64,000 bases of DNA from CAWKOH01 sp963851245 (GCA_963851245.1 CAWKOH010000007.1:310001-374000), one strand, 5' to 3'. Positions 37,750-46,483 are shown, counted from the first letter of the stretch. Made by a program: numbers and translations. Notes: generated by a model from the sequence alone, not told the origin.

Positions 37750-38823
37750 TTAGATGCTCGGGGGAAGCAGGCGGATGACGTTCTCGAAGAAGAACCACAG
37801 CGGCACCAGGCAGATGGCGATCCCGACCACGTAGGCGGTGACCCGGCTCCACCGTCGGGTCCGATTGATGCAGAGGCGCACCCCGATCCACAGAAGCACC
37901 AGGATGGCGCCATAGCCGATGGCGGCTGGCCACGCCCCCGATTCCCCCGCGGTCAGCGAAGTCGCCGCTGCCGGGCTGGAGGCCACCGGGGCCCCGGCTG
38001 CCGGAGCCCCGGCGGCCGGGACGACGGGGAGCGGTTGCTGGCCTGAGAGCCGGGCCACCACCACGAGCCTCGATGTGGCTTCGAACCTCGGATTGCAGGT
38101 CGTAAGCGTCAGCTGGGCGTAGGGGGTGGGGTCGAGAACCGATATGTCATCAGGACTCACCGACCTCGGCGGTTGCGACACCCGGTAGGTGAAGGTCCGG
38201 CCGGCCAGGTCGGTGATGATGATGGGATCGCCGACGGAGAGCTCGTTGAGGTCGTAGAACGGGGCCCCGTAGGTGGTGCGGTGACCGGCAATAGCGGCAT
38301 TGCCGGCCTGGCCGGGCATGACCGTCTCCGGGTAGTGGCCCGGCCCCTTCATCAGATCGGTCACCTGGACGCCTTGCACCACGAACTTGTTCACACCAAT
38401 CTTCGGGATGACCAGGTGGTCGATGGCCCCTCCGGGGGGGACCGATGGTTCCGTCTGGTTCCGGCTCGACTGGGATCCGGATCCGAGGGTGGGGTTGTCC
38501 GATGACGCGGGAGTCGTTTTCGAGCCGGTGGTGGCGACGGACACGGCTGCGTTGAACTGCTTGGCCAGCTTGGCCTGGCTGTGGGCCTCTGCCAGGCCAG
38601 TGCCGTACAGTTGGTACAGGACGAACAACAGGATGATCACGCCGATCGTGATCAAGGCCAGCCCCAGTTCCCTGACGCCGCGCCGCAGCGGCCCGAGCGG
38701 GTCGCTCTTCGGCCCCGAGTGAGCCCTCCGAGCGAATCGTCGCTTCGCTTGGGCGGATGATCCTTCGGGTGTTTCTCCGGGTTCGGGGGGAGGAGAAGCG
38801 ACCTCGTGTGTCGGTGAGGTCAT
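37750..38823 (-). CDS. Class E-type sortase
   Basis: A 357-residue membrane sortase. A cytoplasmic Pro/Arg-rich N-terminus precedes a transmembrane helix (LGLALITIGVIILLFVLYQL), a Ser/Thr-rich linker, then the sortase core: DHLVIPKIGVNKFVVQGV, the catalytic His in AIAGHRTTYGAPFYDLNEL, the Cys in LTLTTCNPRFEATSRLVVVA and the Arg of TSR. A Pro/Ala linker and two C-terminal helices follow. It anchors surface proteins to the cell wall. The start at 38823 follows the usual class E layout. Confidence 0.88.
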   Translation of the reverse strand: MTSPTHEVASPPPEPGETPEGSSAQAKRRFARRAHSGPKSDPLGPLRRGVRELGLALITIGVIILLFVLYQLYGTGLAEAHSQAKLAKQFNAAVSVATTGSKTTPASSDNPTLGSGSQSSRNQTEPSVPPGGAIDHLVIPKIGVNKFVVQGVQVTDLMKGPGHYPETVMPGQAGNAAIAGHRTTYGAPFYDLNELSVGDPIIITDLAGRTFTYRVSQPPRSVSPDDISVLDPTPYAQLTLTTCNPRFEATSRLVVVARLSGQQPLPVVPAAGAPAAGAPVASSPAAATSLTAGESGAWPAAIGYGAILVLLWIGVRLCINRTRRWSRVTAYVVGIAICLVPLWFFFENVIRLLPPSI

Positions 38824-38917
38824 GGCGTCTAGGTTATGCGGATCGGGTACCAGGTCAGGCGTCGCCACCAATGTCCTCATACCTCGGCCGGCCGGCGCCG
38901 GATGGCACACTGAGGCC

Positions 38918-39379
38918 ATGCCTGTGCTGTTGGTTCGCCACGCGCAAGCTCTGCCCCGGTCCACCTGGAAGGGAGACGATCGCGCCCGTGTCCTCTCGGC
39001 GCGGGGCCGGAAACAGGCGCAGGCTCTGGTTCCACTCCTGAGTGATTTCAAACCCCGGCGAGTGTTCTCCAGCCCCTACCTGAGGTGCGTCGAGACGGTG
39101 GCGCCGCTCTCGGAGGCCATCGGGGTGGAGGTGGAAGCGGTGGAGGCGCTGGCCGAGGGTGATGGCCGGGCCGCGGTCGAAATGGTTCGCGCTCTGGTCC
39201 GCCAGGACGTCCTCCTGTGCAGTCATGGCGACATCATCCCGGAGGTCCTCACTGCTCTGGCCGACGGCGACGGACTCGACCTGGGCCGCGCTCCCCGGCA
39301 GGAGAAGGGGTCGGTGTGGGTCCTTGAGGCGCGAAAGGGTCGCTTCGTGAGGGCCAAGTACCTCCGTCCCCCGGTCTAG
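38918..39379 (+). CDS. Histidine-phosphatase (SixA/phosphoglycerate-mutase-like) protein
   Basis: A 153-residue phosphatase with the RHG-type motif VLLVRHAQALPRSTWKGDD (RHA, His nucleophile), RVFSSPYLRCVETVAPLSEA, a Glu-containing loop VEALAEGD and LLCSHGDIIPEVL with the second catalytic His. It matches the C-terminal half of mycobacterial MutT1. It is divergent from the sortase with 94 bases between the starts, a space with no further gene. Confidence 0.85.
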   Translation: MPVLLVRHAQALPRSTWKGDDRARVLSARGRKQAQALVPLLSDFKPRRVFSSPYLRCVETVAPLSEAIGVEVEAVEALAEGDGRAAVEMVRALVRQDVLLCSHGDIIPEVLTALADGDGLDLGRAPRQEKGSVWVLEARKGRFVRAKYLRPPV

Positions 39380-39414
39380 GTGCGGTCGTGTTCGCCGGCG
39401 GAAGCAATTGATTT

Positions 39415-39457
39415 GCTCCGGCCGGGCTAGCCGCCGCCAGGGCTAGCCCGGCCGAGC
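39415..39457. terminator. Strong hairpin between convergent genes
   Basis: Perfect 13-base arms GGCCGGGCTAGCC (39420-39432) and GGCTAGCCCGGCC (39441-39453) around an 8-base loop, extended by GCTC/GAGC across a one-base bulge. It lies between the convergent phosphatase and Pro/Ala-rich genes. There is no T tract on either strand, so it is a likely U-less bidirectional terminator. Confidence 0.6.
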
Positions 39458-39482
39458 GAGCCCCCGCCCGAACAGAAAGCTG

Positions 39483-40295
39483 TCAGCGCCGCCGGAAGGA
39501 CCGCTTCAACACCCGCCTGGGCAGGATGTCGTCGTCACCCGGGGTCCAGCCCTCGATCGAGATCGTCCGGGGCGGAGGCGCCGCCTGGGCCGTCTGAGCC
39601 GGCGAGGCCGGCGCACTGGGTTCCGCGGCGCGAGCGGAGGGGGCCGGTTGGGCCGGCTGGCGGCGACGCAGCGCGATGGTCGGTTGCTCCGCCGCCGCGG
39701 GAGCGGGCGCCAGAGCCGATGTCGACCGCCCGGCCGCCAGATCCCCCCCCACCCGGCTGTCGCCGCTGAGGTTGAGGGGTCCCAGCTTTGCCGGGCTGGG
39801 GCTGCGCAGCCCGCTCTGACCAGCACCGCCGGGCGCACCCAGGCTGCTGCCGGACAGGCTGCTGCCCGACACCGCGTTTCCGGCGCCGAGGCTGCCGGTC
39901 CCGCTCAGCCCGGCTCCTGAACTTCCTCCCACCGATGTGGGCGCGCCGCCGCCGAGGAGGCTCGGCGCCCGCCTGCCGGCGGGGGCCGGGGGGGCGGCGG
40001 CGGAAGGCGCCGCCTCGGGGGCGGAGCCGCCGCGACTGAACGGGTTCACCGACCGACCTGGTTGCGGCCGGGGCGGAACGACGGGCTCGGCCTCGGACGG
40101 CCCGGCGATGACCGGCCCCCCTGGCGTGGGGCCCCGAAGGGGCTTGTTCGGTGGGTTGTCCATGACATCGGTGTCGGAGGCGGTGCGCAGGGCGTCGGCC
40201 AGGGTGGCCTGGAGCGCCTGGCGGTCAAAGGGGCGCATGGAGGCTCCCCCCTCCGTGCTTCCGTCGTCGTCCGGCCGGGTCCACTCATCTGCCAT
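39483..40295 (-). CDS. Pro/Ala/Gly/Ser-rich hypothetical protein
   Basis: 270 residues of low complexity. The start at 40295 (MADEWTRPDDDGSTEGGASM) is chosen over upstream codons. The first 60 residues look ordered (FDRQALQATLADALRTASDT); the centre is a SLSGSSLGAPGG-type repeat region; the C-terminus is ISIEGWTPGDDDILPRRVLK ending in a basic RRR tail. There is no signal peptide or membrane span, so it is probably a cytoplasmic, mostly disordered protein. Function unknown. Confidence 0.6.
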   Translation of the reverse strand: MADEWTRPDDDGSTEGGASMRPFDRQALQATLADALRTASDTDVMDNPPNKPLRGPTPGGPVIAGPSEAEPVVPPRPQPGRSVNPFSRGGSAPEAAPSAAAPPAPAGRRAPSLLGGGAPTSVGGSSGAGLSGTGSLGAGNAVSGSSLSGSSLGAPGGAGQSGLRSPSPAKLGPLNLSGDSRVGGDLAAGRSTSALAPAPAAAEQPTIALRRRQPAQPAPSARAAEPSAPASPAQTAQAAPPPRTISIEGWTPGDDDILPRRVLKRSFRRR

Positions 40296-40387
40296 GTGCT
40301 CACTATCGGGCGCCCCGCCCGCCCCCTTGAGCGCGGGATCAGTATGAGGAGGGGCTAGCACCGACCAGCCTCTACTCTGGATCCGAG

Positions 40388-41824
40388 ATGGAAGTACAGC
40401 CCGCGGCGCCGTCCTGGTCGTCCCGCCTCCGGGCTCTGGCCAGCTACCCGTTCCGGCTGGGGCCGCCGGGCCCCAACGCCACGTCCACGCCCTTCGGGGG
40501 GCTGGCGATCGTGCACGCTCTCTCGTCTGCGGGTGACGCCCTGGTTGTAGTCGCCCTGGCGGGTTCGGTTTTCGTGAGCGTCTCGCTGAGCGCTGCCCGT
40601 GGCCGCACCGCCATCGGGCTGATCTGCACCGTTCTCCCCTTCGCGGTTGTTGGCCCTTTCATCGGGCCGGTCATCGACCGGGTTCGCGGCGGCCGCCGGT
40701 TCATCGTGTTCCTTTCTGCCATTGGCCGCATGGCGGCGTGCCTGATGATGAGCGCCTGGATCCACAGTCTGCTCCTCTTTCCGGCCGCCTTCTTGAGCCT
40801 GGTCTGTTCGAAGACCTACGCGGTCACCAAAGCCTCCCTGGTGCCCGGCGCAGTGGACAGCGACAAGGACCTGGTACGGGCCAACTCGCGGCTGGCCGTC
40901 GGCTCCTCGATCTTCACGTCCATCGCAGCCGCGTTCGGGGGCATCGTCTACAAGCTCTTCAACTCTCACGTGCTCCTCGACTTCGACGTCCTTGTCTTCG
41001 CCGCCACGGCCGGGTTGTCCCTGCACCTCTTGAGCGGGGTGCGCGAGCAGCCCAGACCGGGTTATCAGGGGCCCCTGCTGGCGGAAGAGGTGAGTCAGTC
41101 CCCGACTTCCAGGAGGTTGCGGCGGACTTTCGGCGGAGTGGTGCACTCCATAAGGGGTGGTCCGAGACCGCCGATCCCGCACGAACTGGCGCTGGCCCAG
41201 GTGGCCATGGCGGGAATGCGGTCGGTGGCGGGGTTCCTGACGGCTCTGGTGGTGTTCGACTTCCGGGCCGAGCACGCCCCTGTGATCTGGTACGGCCTGG
41301 TGGCGGTGGCCAGCGTCGGCGGCAACTTCGGAGGCGCTCTCCTGGCCCCGACCCTCCGCGACCGGGTGTCCGAAAGGCGCCTGATGGCGAGCGCCGCCAT
41401 CGTGATCGCCGCCACGGCCATCGCCACCACCCAGATAGCGAACCTGCACCGCCGCCCCGCCGCCCTGATACTGGCCACTGTGGTGGGCCTCGGGGCCAGC
41501 GTGGCCAAGACCGCGTTCGACGCCACCGTGCAACGGGTTGCCCCCGATGCCGACCGGAGCCGTCTCTTCGCCCGGTTCGAATCGATCTTCCAGCTGGTGT
41601 GGGTGGTGGGAGCCCTCCTCCCGACCCTGTTCGACATACCGTTGCTGGCCGGTTTCGTGATCGTGGCGATCACGGTAATCGGGACGTCGGCTGTGTTCGT
41701 AGTCGGGATGGCCCGTTACCACCCGGATCCGGCCCGGGCCGACACAGGAACGGAACCGCCGCCGGCTCCGTCCCCCCCGGACCCGCCCATGTGGCCGGCC
41801 CCAGCTCCTACCCCCGACTCCTGA
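40388..41824 (+). CDS. MFS transporter
   Basis: A 478-residue membrane protein of the major facilitator superfamily. The first half has GPFIGPVIDRVRGGRRFIVF, the MFS motif A-like loop between helices 2 and 3, then repeated hydrophobic helices; the second half begins near residue 260 after a cytoplasmic loop (SPTSRRLRRTFGG). About ten to twelve spans are visible. The C-terminal tail is a Pro-rich stretch. The substrate is unknown; neighbours give no hint. It is divergent from the Pro/Ala-rich gene. Confidence 0.85.
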   Translation: MEVQPAAPSWSSRLRALASYPFRLGPPGPNATSTPFGGLAIVHALSSAGDALVVVALAGSVFVSVSLSAARGRTAIGLICTVLPFAVVGPFIGPVIDRVRGGRRFIVFLSAIGRMAACLMMSAWIHSLLLFPAAFLSLVCSKTYAVTKASLVPGAVDSDKDLVRANSRLAVGSSIFTSIAAAFGGIVYKLFNSHVLLDFDVLVFAATAGLSLHLLSGVREQPRPGYQGPLLAEEVSQSPTSRRLRRTFGGVVHSIRGGPRPPIPHELALAQVAMAGMRSVAGFLTALVVFDFRAEHAPVIWYGLVAVASVGGNFGGALLAPTLRDRVSERRLMASAAIVIAATAIATTQIANLHRRPAALILATVVGLGASVAKTAFDATVQRVAPDADRSRLFARFESIFQLVWVVGALLPTLFDIPLLAGFVIVAITVIGTSAVFVVGMARYHPDPARADTGTEPPPAPSPPDPPMWPAPAPTPDS

Positions 41825-41830
41825 GAGCCC

Positions 41831-43063
41831 TCAGCCCTCGTCTTCCAGGTCGATGCGGGCCAGCCAGAGACCGGGGGCGGTCAGCTCGGGCGGGGTGGGA
41901 AGCTCGCGACCTGACTTCCACAAGCGCAGCAGGCCCGCTTCGCCCGCCCGCTCGACGATGCCCCGCACGAAGGCCTGTCCTTGCTCGTAGCGAGTTCCGT
42001 CCAGGGCCACGCCGAAGAGCTGCCCGAGGACTCTGGTACCGGCGCTCTCCTCTAGCCGGCGCCGGCGCAGGGCCTCGGTCAGAGGTCCGTAGGAGGCGAT
42101 GAGCCGGCGGCCGACATTGTCCATTACGTGATCCACGTACCCGGCCACCGCGGCCAGAAGGGATTGCAACGGGACCTGGATCTGCCGCTGGGCGTCGTTC
42201 TGCAGTTCACCCAGAAGGCTCTCGGGATCGCCGAAGGCCTGCTGCAACCCGGCCATGTCGGTAGGGTCGATGCCACTCAGGCGGGTTTCGATGGCATCGG
42301 GGCTCGGGTCGAAGGCGTCTACGTACTGGGCTATGAGCCCATCGAGCCTTTCCCGGACGTGCGGGCGCCCGAGCACGGCGTGGTTGGTAGCTTCGCGCAG
42401 GCAGATCCACAAGCGCACCTCGTCGGGCTCCAGGCTCCAGTCGGACGCGAAGCGGTCGATGGTGGAGGTCACCATGAGTAGCTCGTCGCCCGAAGGTCGT
42501 GGCATCGGAAGCTCGTACTGACCCATGGCCCGGCTGGCCAGCTGGCCGACCATGGATCCCGACTGCAGCCCGAACAGGAACGGACCGAGCATCTGCGGGA
42601 GATTGGCGAACAGCTTGGCCATCGGGTCCGACTCTCCCCCGAGCCCGGCGCCGCCCGCCTCGGCCCCGGTCTCCGAGTCGTCCTCGCCCGGGTCGGGTAG
42701 GGACGCGGACATCTTGGACGCCAGCTTTTCGAGCAAAGGGCGCCAGGCATCGAGGGTCCGAAGGGCCCATTCGCTCGGGCTCACGGCTCGGACTGTGAGC
42801 AGGCCGCTTGCTGACACTGACAGGCCGGTAGCCTCCGTCACGTGAAGTTCTGCTACCCGGATGAGCTCCTCCAGGCGGACCCGCGACGACGGGTCCGGGT
42901 TCGGCTCCGGTTCGCCACCGGTGGCGGTCCACTGGGCCATCTGGCGGGCGATCTCCCAGTTCAGCGGTCCCTGGGTGGTGAACAGGCGCGCCAGGTTGCG
43001 CATCAGATCGCCGAGGGGTCCCCCGCCGAACGGCCCGCCCCCGAAAGCTTCGGGAGAGCTCAC
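41831..43063 (-). CDS. Zincin-like (DUF2342) protein with an altered metal-binding motif
   Basis: 410 residues resembling the actinobacterial zinc-dependent metalloprotease / F420-biosynthesis-associated family. The GTG at 43063 with GGAGAGG upstream starts MSSPEAFGGGPFGGGPLGDL. Family segments are NWEIARQMAQWTATGGEPEP, LFGLQSGSMVGQLASRAMGQ, YELPMPRP, the helix LWICLREATNHAVLGRPHVR and LQSLLAAVAGYVDHVMDNVG. Where relatives carry HExxH (for example HEATH) this protein reads REATN, so both metal-binding His are replaced while the Glu remains. It is probably a non-catalytic member. Confidence 0.78.
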   Translation of the reverse strand: MSSPEAFGGGPFGGGPLGDLMRNLARLFTTQGPLNWEIARQMAQWTATGGEPEPNPDPSSRVRLEELIRVAELHVTEATGLSVSASGLLTVRAVSPSEWALRTLDAWRPLLEKLASKMSASLPDPGEDDSETGAEAGGAGLGGESDPMAKLFANLPQMLGPFLFGLQSGSMVGQLASRAMGQYELPMPRPSGDELLMVTSTIDRFASDWSLEPDEVRLWICLREATNHAVLGRPHVRERLDGLIAQYVDAFDPSPDAIETRLSGIDPTDMAGLQQAFGDPESLLGELQNDAQRQIQVPLQSLLAAVAGYVDHVMDNVGRRLIASYGPLTEALRRRRLEESAGTRVLGQLFGVALDGTRYEQGQAFVRGIVERAGEAGLLRLWKSGRELPTPPELTAPGLWLARIDLEDEG

Positions 43064-43115
43064 CGGCCTCTCCGGGGGCTCGCCTGCAAGATGACCATTG
43101 GGGCATGGTAGGGCG

Positions 43116-44330
43116 GTGCGGACCGTTGTCGTTACCGGGGTGGCCGGATCACTCGGCCAGCGAGTGGCGGCCCGCTTGGCGGCGCGACCCGACCTGGACC
43201 GGATTGTCGGGCTGGACGTGGTCCCTTCGGCGTGGACCGATCCCAAGCTGGACATGCGACTCGTCGACCTGGCCTTCGATGCCGGCCCAGGGGTCGGTGG
43301 CCTGGAAACGGCCCTGGAGGGGGCGGCCGGCCTGATTCACCTGGCCTGGAGGACGCCCGACGCCCTGGGCACCCTTCCCGGCGATGACGCAAGCGCGGCG
43401 TCCGCCAACCTGCGGGCTCTTCGTCACGTGCTCGAGGCGTGCGGCCAGGCCGGCATCCCGACGGTCGTCCATCTGTCCAGCGCCACCGTCTACGGAGCGT
43501 GGCCCGACAACAAGATTCCGCTCACTGAAGACGCCCGGTTGCGACCCAACCCCGAGCTGTCCTTCGCGGTTTCAAAAGCAGAGGCCGAGCGGGTGGTGGC
43601 GCAGTGGGCCGAGGACCATCCCGACGTCGCAGTCGCCGTCCTCCGGCCGGCCGTTACCGTCGGGTTCGACGAGCGTCCGCTGTACCTGGCTCTGGGCGTT
43701 ACGAGGTCGCCCCGCTCCGGCGACGGTGGGCGACCGGTCCAGTACCTGCACGTCGACGACCTGTCCAGTGCGGTGGTGACCGCCTGGGAGCAGCGCCTCA
43801 CCGGTGTCTACAACGTGGCTCCCGATACCGGGATCCGGGAAGAAGAGGCCCGGGCTCTGGCCGGCGGGGTGGCCAAGGTGACGCTCCCGGGCCGGGTCGC
43901 CCAGGCGGTGTCGGCCTGGGGCTGGCAGCTCTTTCGGCGGGGAATTCCAGTCGAGGCCAGGGCCTACGCCACCCACCCCTGGGTGGTGGCCCCGGACCGC
44001 CTGAAAGCGACCGGCTGGACGCCCCAATACTCGAGCGAAGAGGCGCTGGTCGCCACCGATGCCCGACCCCACTGGGATGACCTCCCACCGGGTCGGCGCC
44101 AGAACTACAACCTGATCCTGGTACTGGTCACGGTCATGCTCGGGGCGGCCGGCGTGGCGACGGCCCTGGCCGCCCTGAGGGCCGCGGCGCGGCCGGTCAC
44201 AGCGGCCGGGAGGCTAGTCGTCGGGCGGTCAGCTCCCGGAGGGCTGGGCTGCGGGCGCGACGGGGTTAGCTGCCGGCGGGCTGGTTGGAGACGACCACCG
44301 TGGCGTGCATGGTCTTGCCGTCCCGGATGA
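43116..44330 (+). CDS. NAD-dependent epimerase/dehydratase-like protein with C-terminal membrane helix
   Basis: An extended SDR protein. The GTG at 43116 gives MRTVVVTGVAGSLGQRVAAR with the nucleotide loop TGVAGSLG. VVHLSSATVYGAW holds the catalytic Ser, but the expected YxxxK is FAVSK, so the catalytic Tyr is replaced by Phe. Substrate-side segments VAVLRPAVTVG and VQYLHVDDLSSAV are normal. A helix near residue 340 (ILVLVTVMLGAAGVATALAA) suggests membrane attachment. The last 40 residues are Arg/Trp/Gly-rich and overlap the convergent gene by 65 bases; the true stop may be near 44217 if a base is wrong. Confidence 0.75.
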   Translation: MRTVVVTGVAGSLGQRVAARLAARPDLDRIVGLDVVPSAWTDPKLDMRLVDLAFDAGPGVGGLETALEGAAGLIHLAWRTPDALGTLPGDDASAASANLRALRHVLEACGQAGIPTVVHLSSATVYGAWPDNKIPLTEDARLRPNPELSFAVSKAEAERVVAQWAEDHPDVAVAVLRPAVTVGFDERPLYLALGVTRSPRSGDGGRPVQYLHVDDLSSAVVTAWEQRLTGVYNVAPDTGIREEEARALAGGVAKVTLPGRVAQAVSAWGWQLFRRGIPVEARAYATHPWVVAPDRLKATGWTPQYSSEEALVATDARPHWDDLPPGRRQNYNLILVLVTVMLGAAGVATALAALRAAARPVTAAGRLVVGRSAPGGLGCGRDGVSCRRAGWRRPPWRAWSCRPG

Positions 44331-45546
44331 ACGAAATGGTGGCCCGGTCGTTCGGCTGGCAACTGTTCAGGAGCGCCGTCAGGGTCCCCGCCGAGGTGAC
44401 CGGCTGGCCGTTGAGAGAGGTGATTATGTCGGTTGGGCCCAGACCTATGTGACTGGCGGGGCTGTTCGCTGTGACGCCCACGGCCAGCGCTCCACCCAGC
44501 AGTCCGTCCTGATGGGCGACACCCGAGGACAGGTCAACCGAGTCGTACAGGCCCAACCAGGGATGGGTGACCTTCACACCCGCCACCAGCTGCAACGCCA
44601 CGTGCTCCACCTCGTCCACCGGCACCGCGAAGGTCAGGTTCTGGTCGGACGCGTCGGTGGGATCAAGGTCAACGGTCAGGCCCACCACCCGGCCGAACTG
44701 GTCCACGAGAGGACCGCCGGCTACAGGGGCCGGAACCGGGGTGCCGCTGATGGCGATCATGTTCTCCACATTGCCGCCGTCGGCCACGTCGACCTCCCGG
44801 TTCTCCGCCGTGACCGACCCGGCGAACACCGACCCGCCCTGAAGGCTCTGGGCGCCGATGGCCAGGACGGGATTGGCCACGGACAGCTCTGCGACCGATC
44901 CGAGTGTGGGATAGGTGTCCTGAGTGTTCGGGACAGCAATTACGGCCAACCCGCTGATGGGGTCTTGACCGACCAACCGTCCCCTCGCCTGCTTACCTGA
45001 GATGAAGGTCACCTGGATAGGCCCGCGGTCGTCGGCGTCGGTGGCCGCGCCGATGAGCGAGCGGTCGGTGACGACATAGGCATGATCGCTGCCGTTGATC
45101 AGGAGGAGCCCCGATCCCGTAGCCGGCCCGTCGGCGGTGGAAACGTTGATGGCGACGACAGAGGGGGCCACCGCCTTGTCGACCTCGGTCCAGTCCACGC
45201 CGGGCCCTCCGGCAGTAGCCAGCGTCACCGCCGGACTCGTCGACAGCACGGATCTGACAATGGTGTTGGGGTGTTCGAATGCTCCGGTCACCATACCGAC
45301 GCCCGAAGCCGCCATGGCTCCGATCACACCGGCCACGATGGCGACGGTCCAGATACGCCCCGGGCCGGACGTAGCAGCATGGAACCAGTTCGTGACCATT
45401 CCCGAGCCTGATCCCCTGTCACTCCCGGTCTGGGTGCCCGACGGTTGGCTCTCTGCGGCTTCGGACGGATGGCGCCATAGGCGGTCCTCAGGCGGGAGCC
45501 AAGCGAAAAACGGCCCTTCGTCTTCCAGGCCGAAGTCGGAACCCAC
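44266..45546 (-). CDS. HtrA-like membrane protein with PDZ domain, catalytic triad apparently lost
   Basis: 426 residues: a cytoplasmic acidic N-terminus (DEGPFFAWLPPEDRLWRHPS), a transmembrane helix (IWTVAIVAGVIGAMAASGVG), a trypsin-like S1C fold and a C-terminal PDZ domain (AVGVTANSPASHIGLGPTDI, LNGQPVTSAG). The catalytic positions deviate: the His loop reads YVVTDRSLIG instead of LTNxHV, the Asp segment reads DPISGLAVIAV instead of TDLAVLK, and the Ser loop reads PVAGGPLVDQ instead of GNSGGPL. The fold is kept but His, Asp and Ser seem to be Ser, Gly and Ala, which suggests a pseudoprotease scaffold or peptide sensor. Confidence 0.8.
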   Translation of the reverse strand: MGSDFGLEDEGPFFAWLPPEDRLWRHPSEAAESQPSGTQTGSDRGSGSGMVTNWFHAATSGPGRIWTVAIVAGVIGAMAASGVGMVTGAFEHPNTIVRSVLSTSPAVTLATAGGPGVDWTEVDKAVAPSVVAINVSTADGPATGSGLLLINGSDHAYVVTDRSLIGAATDADDRGPIQVTFISGKQARGRLVGQDPISGLAVIAVPNTQDTYPTLGSVAELSVANPVLAIGAQSLQGGSVFAGSVTAENREVDVADGGNVENMIAISGTPVPAPVAGGPLVDQFGRVVGLTVDLDPTDASDQNLTFAVPVDEVEHVALQLVAGVKVTHPWLGLYDSVDLSSGVAHQDGLLGGALAVGVTANSPASHIGLGPTDIITSLNGQPVTSAGTLTALLNSCQPNDRATISFIRDGKTMHATVVVSNQPAGS

Positions 45547-45653
45547 GGCATTCGAGCCTACCGAGCGAATTCGTCACTTGGTCATCGCCCCCTTGCGGGT
45601 GCCCGAAGTTCCCCGCCGCACATGGTCCCTCGTGACGGTCGTAGCATGAGGAC

Positions 45654-46130
45654 GTGGATGTGTTCAAAGCCGCGCCGACCGGCGAGGATGACTGGGTCGC
45701 TTTGACGACCGAGGTCCTCTCCCTCGAGGAAGCCGCGACCTGGGTCACCCGACCCGATTGCGGCGCCGTGGTGGTCTTCGCCGGTACCGTACACGATCAC
45801 GCCGAGGGACGCCCCGGGGTGAGCGAACTCGAGTACGAGGCCTACGGGTCGCAGGTGGAGCCGCGTCTGGCGGCGGTGGCCACCGAGGCTCGCAAGCGTT
45901 GGCCTGATGTCGGCCGCCTGGTCCTGTGGCACCGTGCCGGGGTCCTGGCCGTGACCGAGTGCTCGGTGGTGGTAGCGGCGTCGGCCAGGCATCGAGGTGA
46001 CGCTTTCGACGCCGCTCGCTACTGCATCGACACCTTGAAGCGCACGGTGCCGATCTGGAAGCGCGAACGCTGGGCCGGGGGAGACGACTGGGGTCTGGAT
46101 GCCCACGAGGTAGCGGAGGTGGGGCCATGA
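45654..46130 (+). CDS. moaE: Molybdopterin synthase catalytic subunit
   Basis: 158 residues with the MoaE core: CGAVVVFAGTVHDHAEGRPG, VSELEYEAYG, VLWHRAGVLAVTECSVVVAA, ARHRGDAFDAARYCIDTLKR and the catalytic-Lys region VPIWKRERWAGG. With MoaD it inserts sulfur into precursor Z to make molybdopterin. The GTG at 45654 gives a slightly longer N-terminus than usual. MoaD and the other moa genes are not in the window. The stop overlaps the next gene as ATGA. Confidence 0.9.
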   Translation: MDVFKAAPTGEDDWVALTTEVLSLEEAATWVTRPDCGAVVVFAGTVHDHAEGRPGVSELEYEAYGSQVEPRLAAVATEARKRWPDVGRLVLWHRAGVLAVTECSVVVAASARHRGDAFDAARYCIDTLKRTVPIWKRERWAGGDDWGLDAHEVAEVGP

Positions 46131-46483
46131 TGGCGTCGTCGAGCACCGTGCTCAGCAACCTGGCCTACCTGATCGGCGCCGTCGTGCTGGCGGTCATCGG
46201 GGGCGTGGCTGTCTGGCTTCACCACCGCCAGCCGAAGTCGGTGGATGCCAACATGGCATCGTTCCGGCGGGGCTTGAACGCGCTGGCACCTGATGTGCGC
46301 CCCGGCCAGAACGGGGCGACCCGACCGGAGCAGGGTTTCCACATCCAGCAGCCACCGATGGCACTGACCCACGTGCGGGTAGAGCGGACCAACTCTCGCC
46401 CGGCCAAGGCCGGGAATGATGACGTTACGGGTGAGGTTCCGGGGGTGGACATGCCCGCGGAAGGTGGTGGCGGCACTGGCTAG
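46127..46483 (+). CDS. Small membrane protein between moaE and the mreB-like gene
   Basis: 118 residues. An N-terminal transmembrane helix (LAYLIGAVVLAVIGGVAVWL) is followed by a soluble tail with SVDANMASFRRGLNALAPD. It overlaps moaE by four bases and the mreB-like gene by about 17, so the three are translated in a chain. The helix plus cytoplasmic tail next to an MreB-like protein could suit a membrane anchor (inference). No family is recognised. Confidence 0.65.
   Translation: MMASSSTVLSNLAYLIGAVVLAVIGGVAVWLHHRQPKSVDANMASFRRGLNALAPDVRPGQNGATRPEQGFHIQQPPMALTHVRVERTNSRPAKAGNDDVTGEVPGVDMPAEGGGGTG

Noticed and set aside
39483..40295. Cell-surface or pilin-like protein because of Gly/Ser/Ala repeats
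   Set aside because: No signal peptide or membrane span is visible and the C-terminus is basic.
40355..41722. 455-residue minus-strand ORF opposite the MFS gene
   Set aside because: His/Gly/Glu-rich shadow frame; the plus strand has clear membrane helices.
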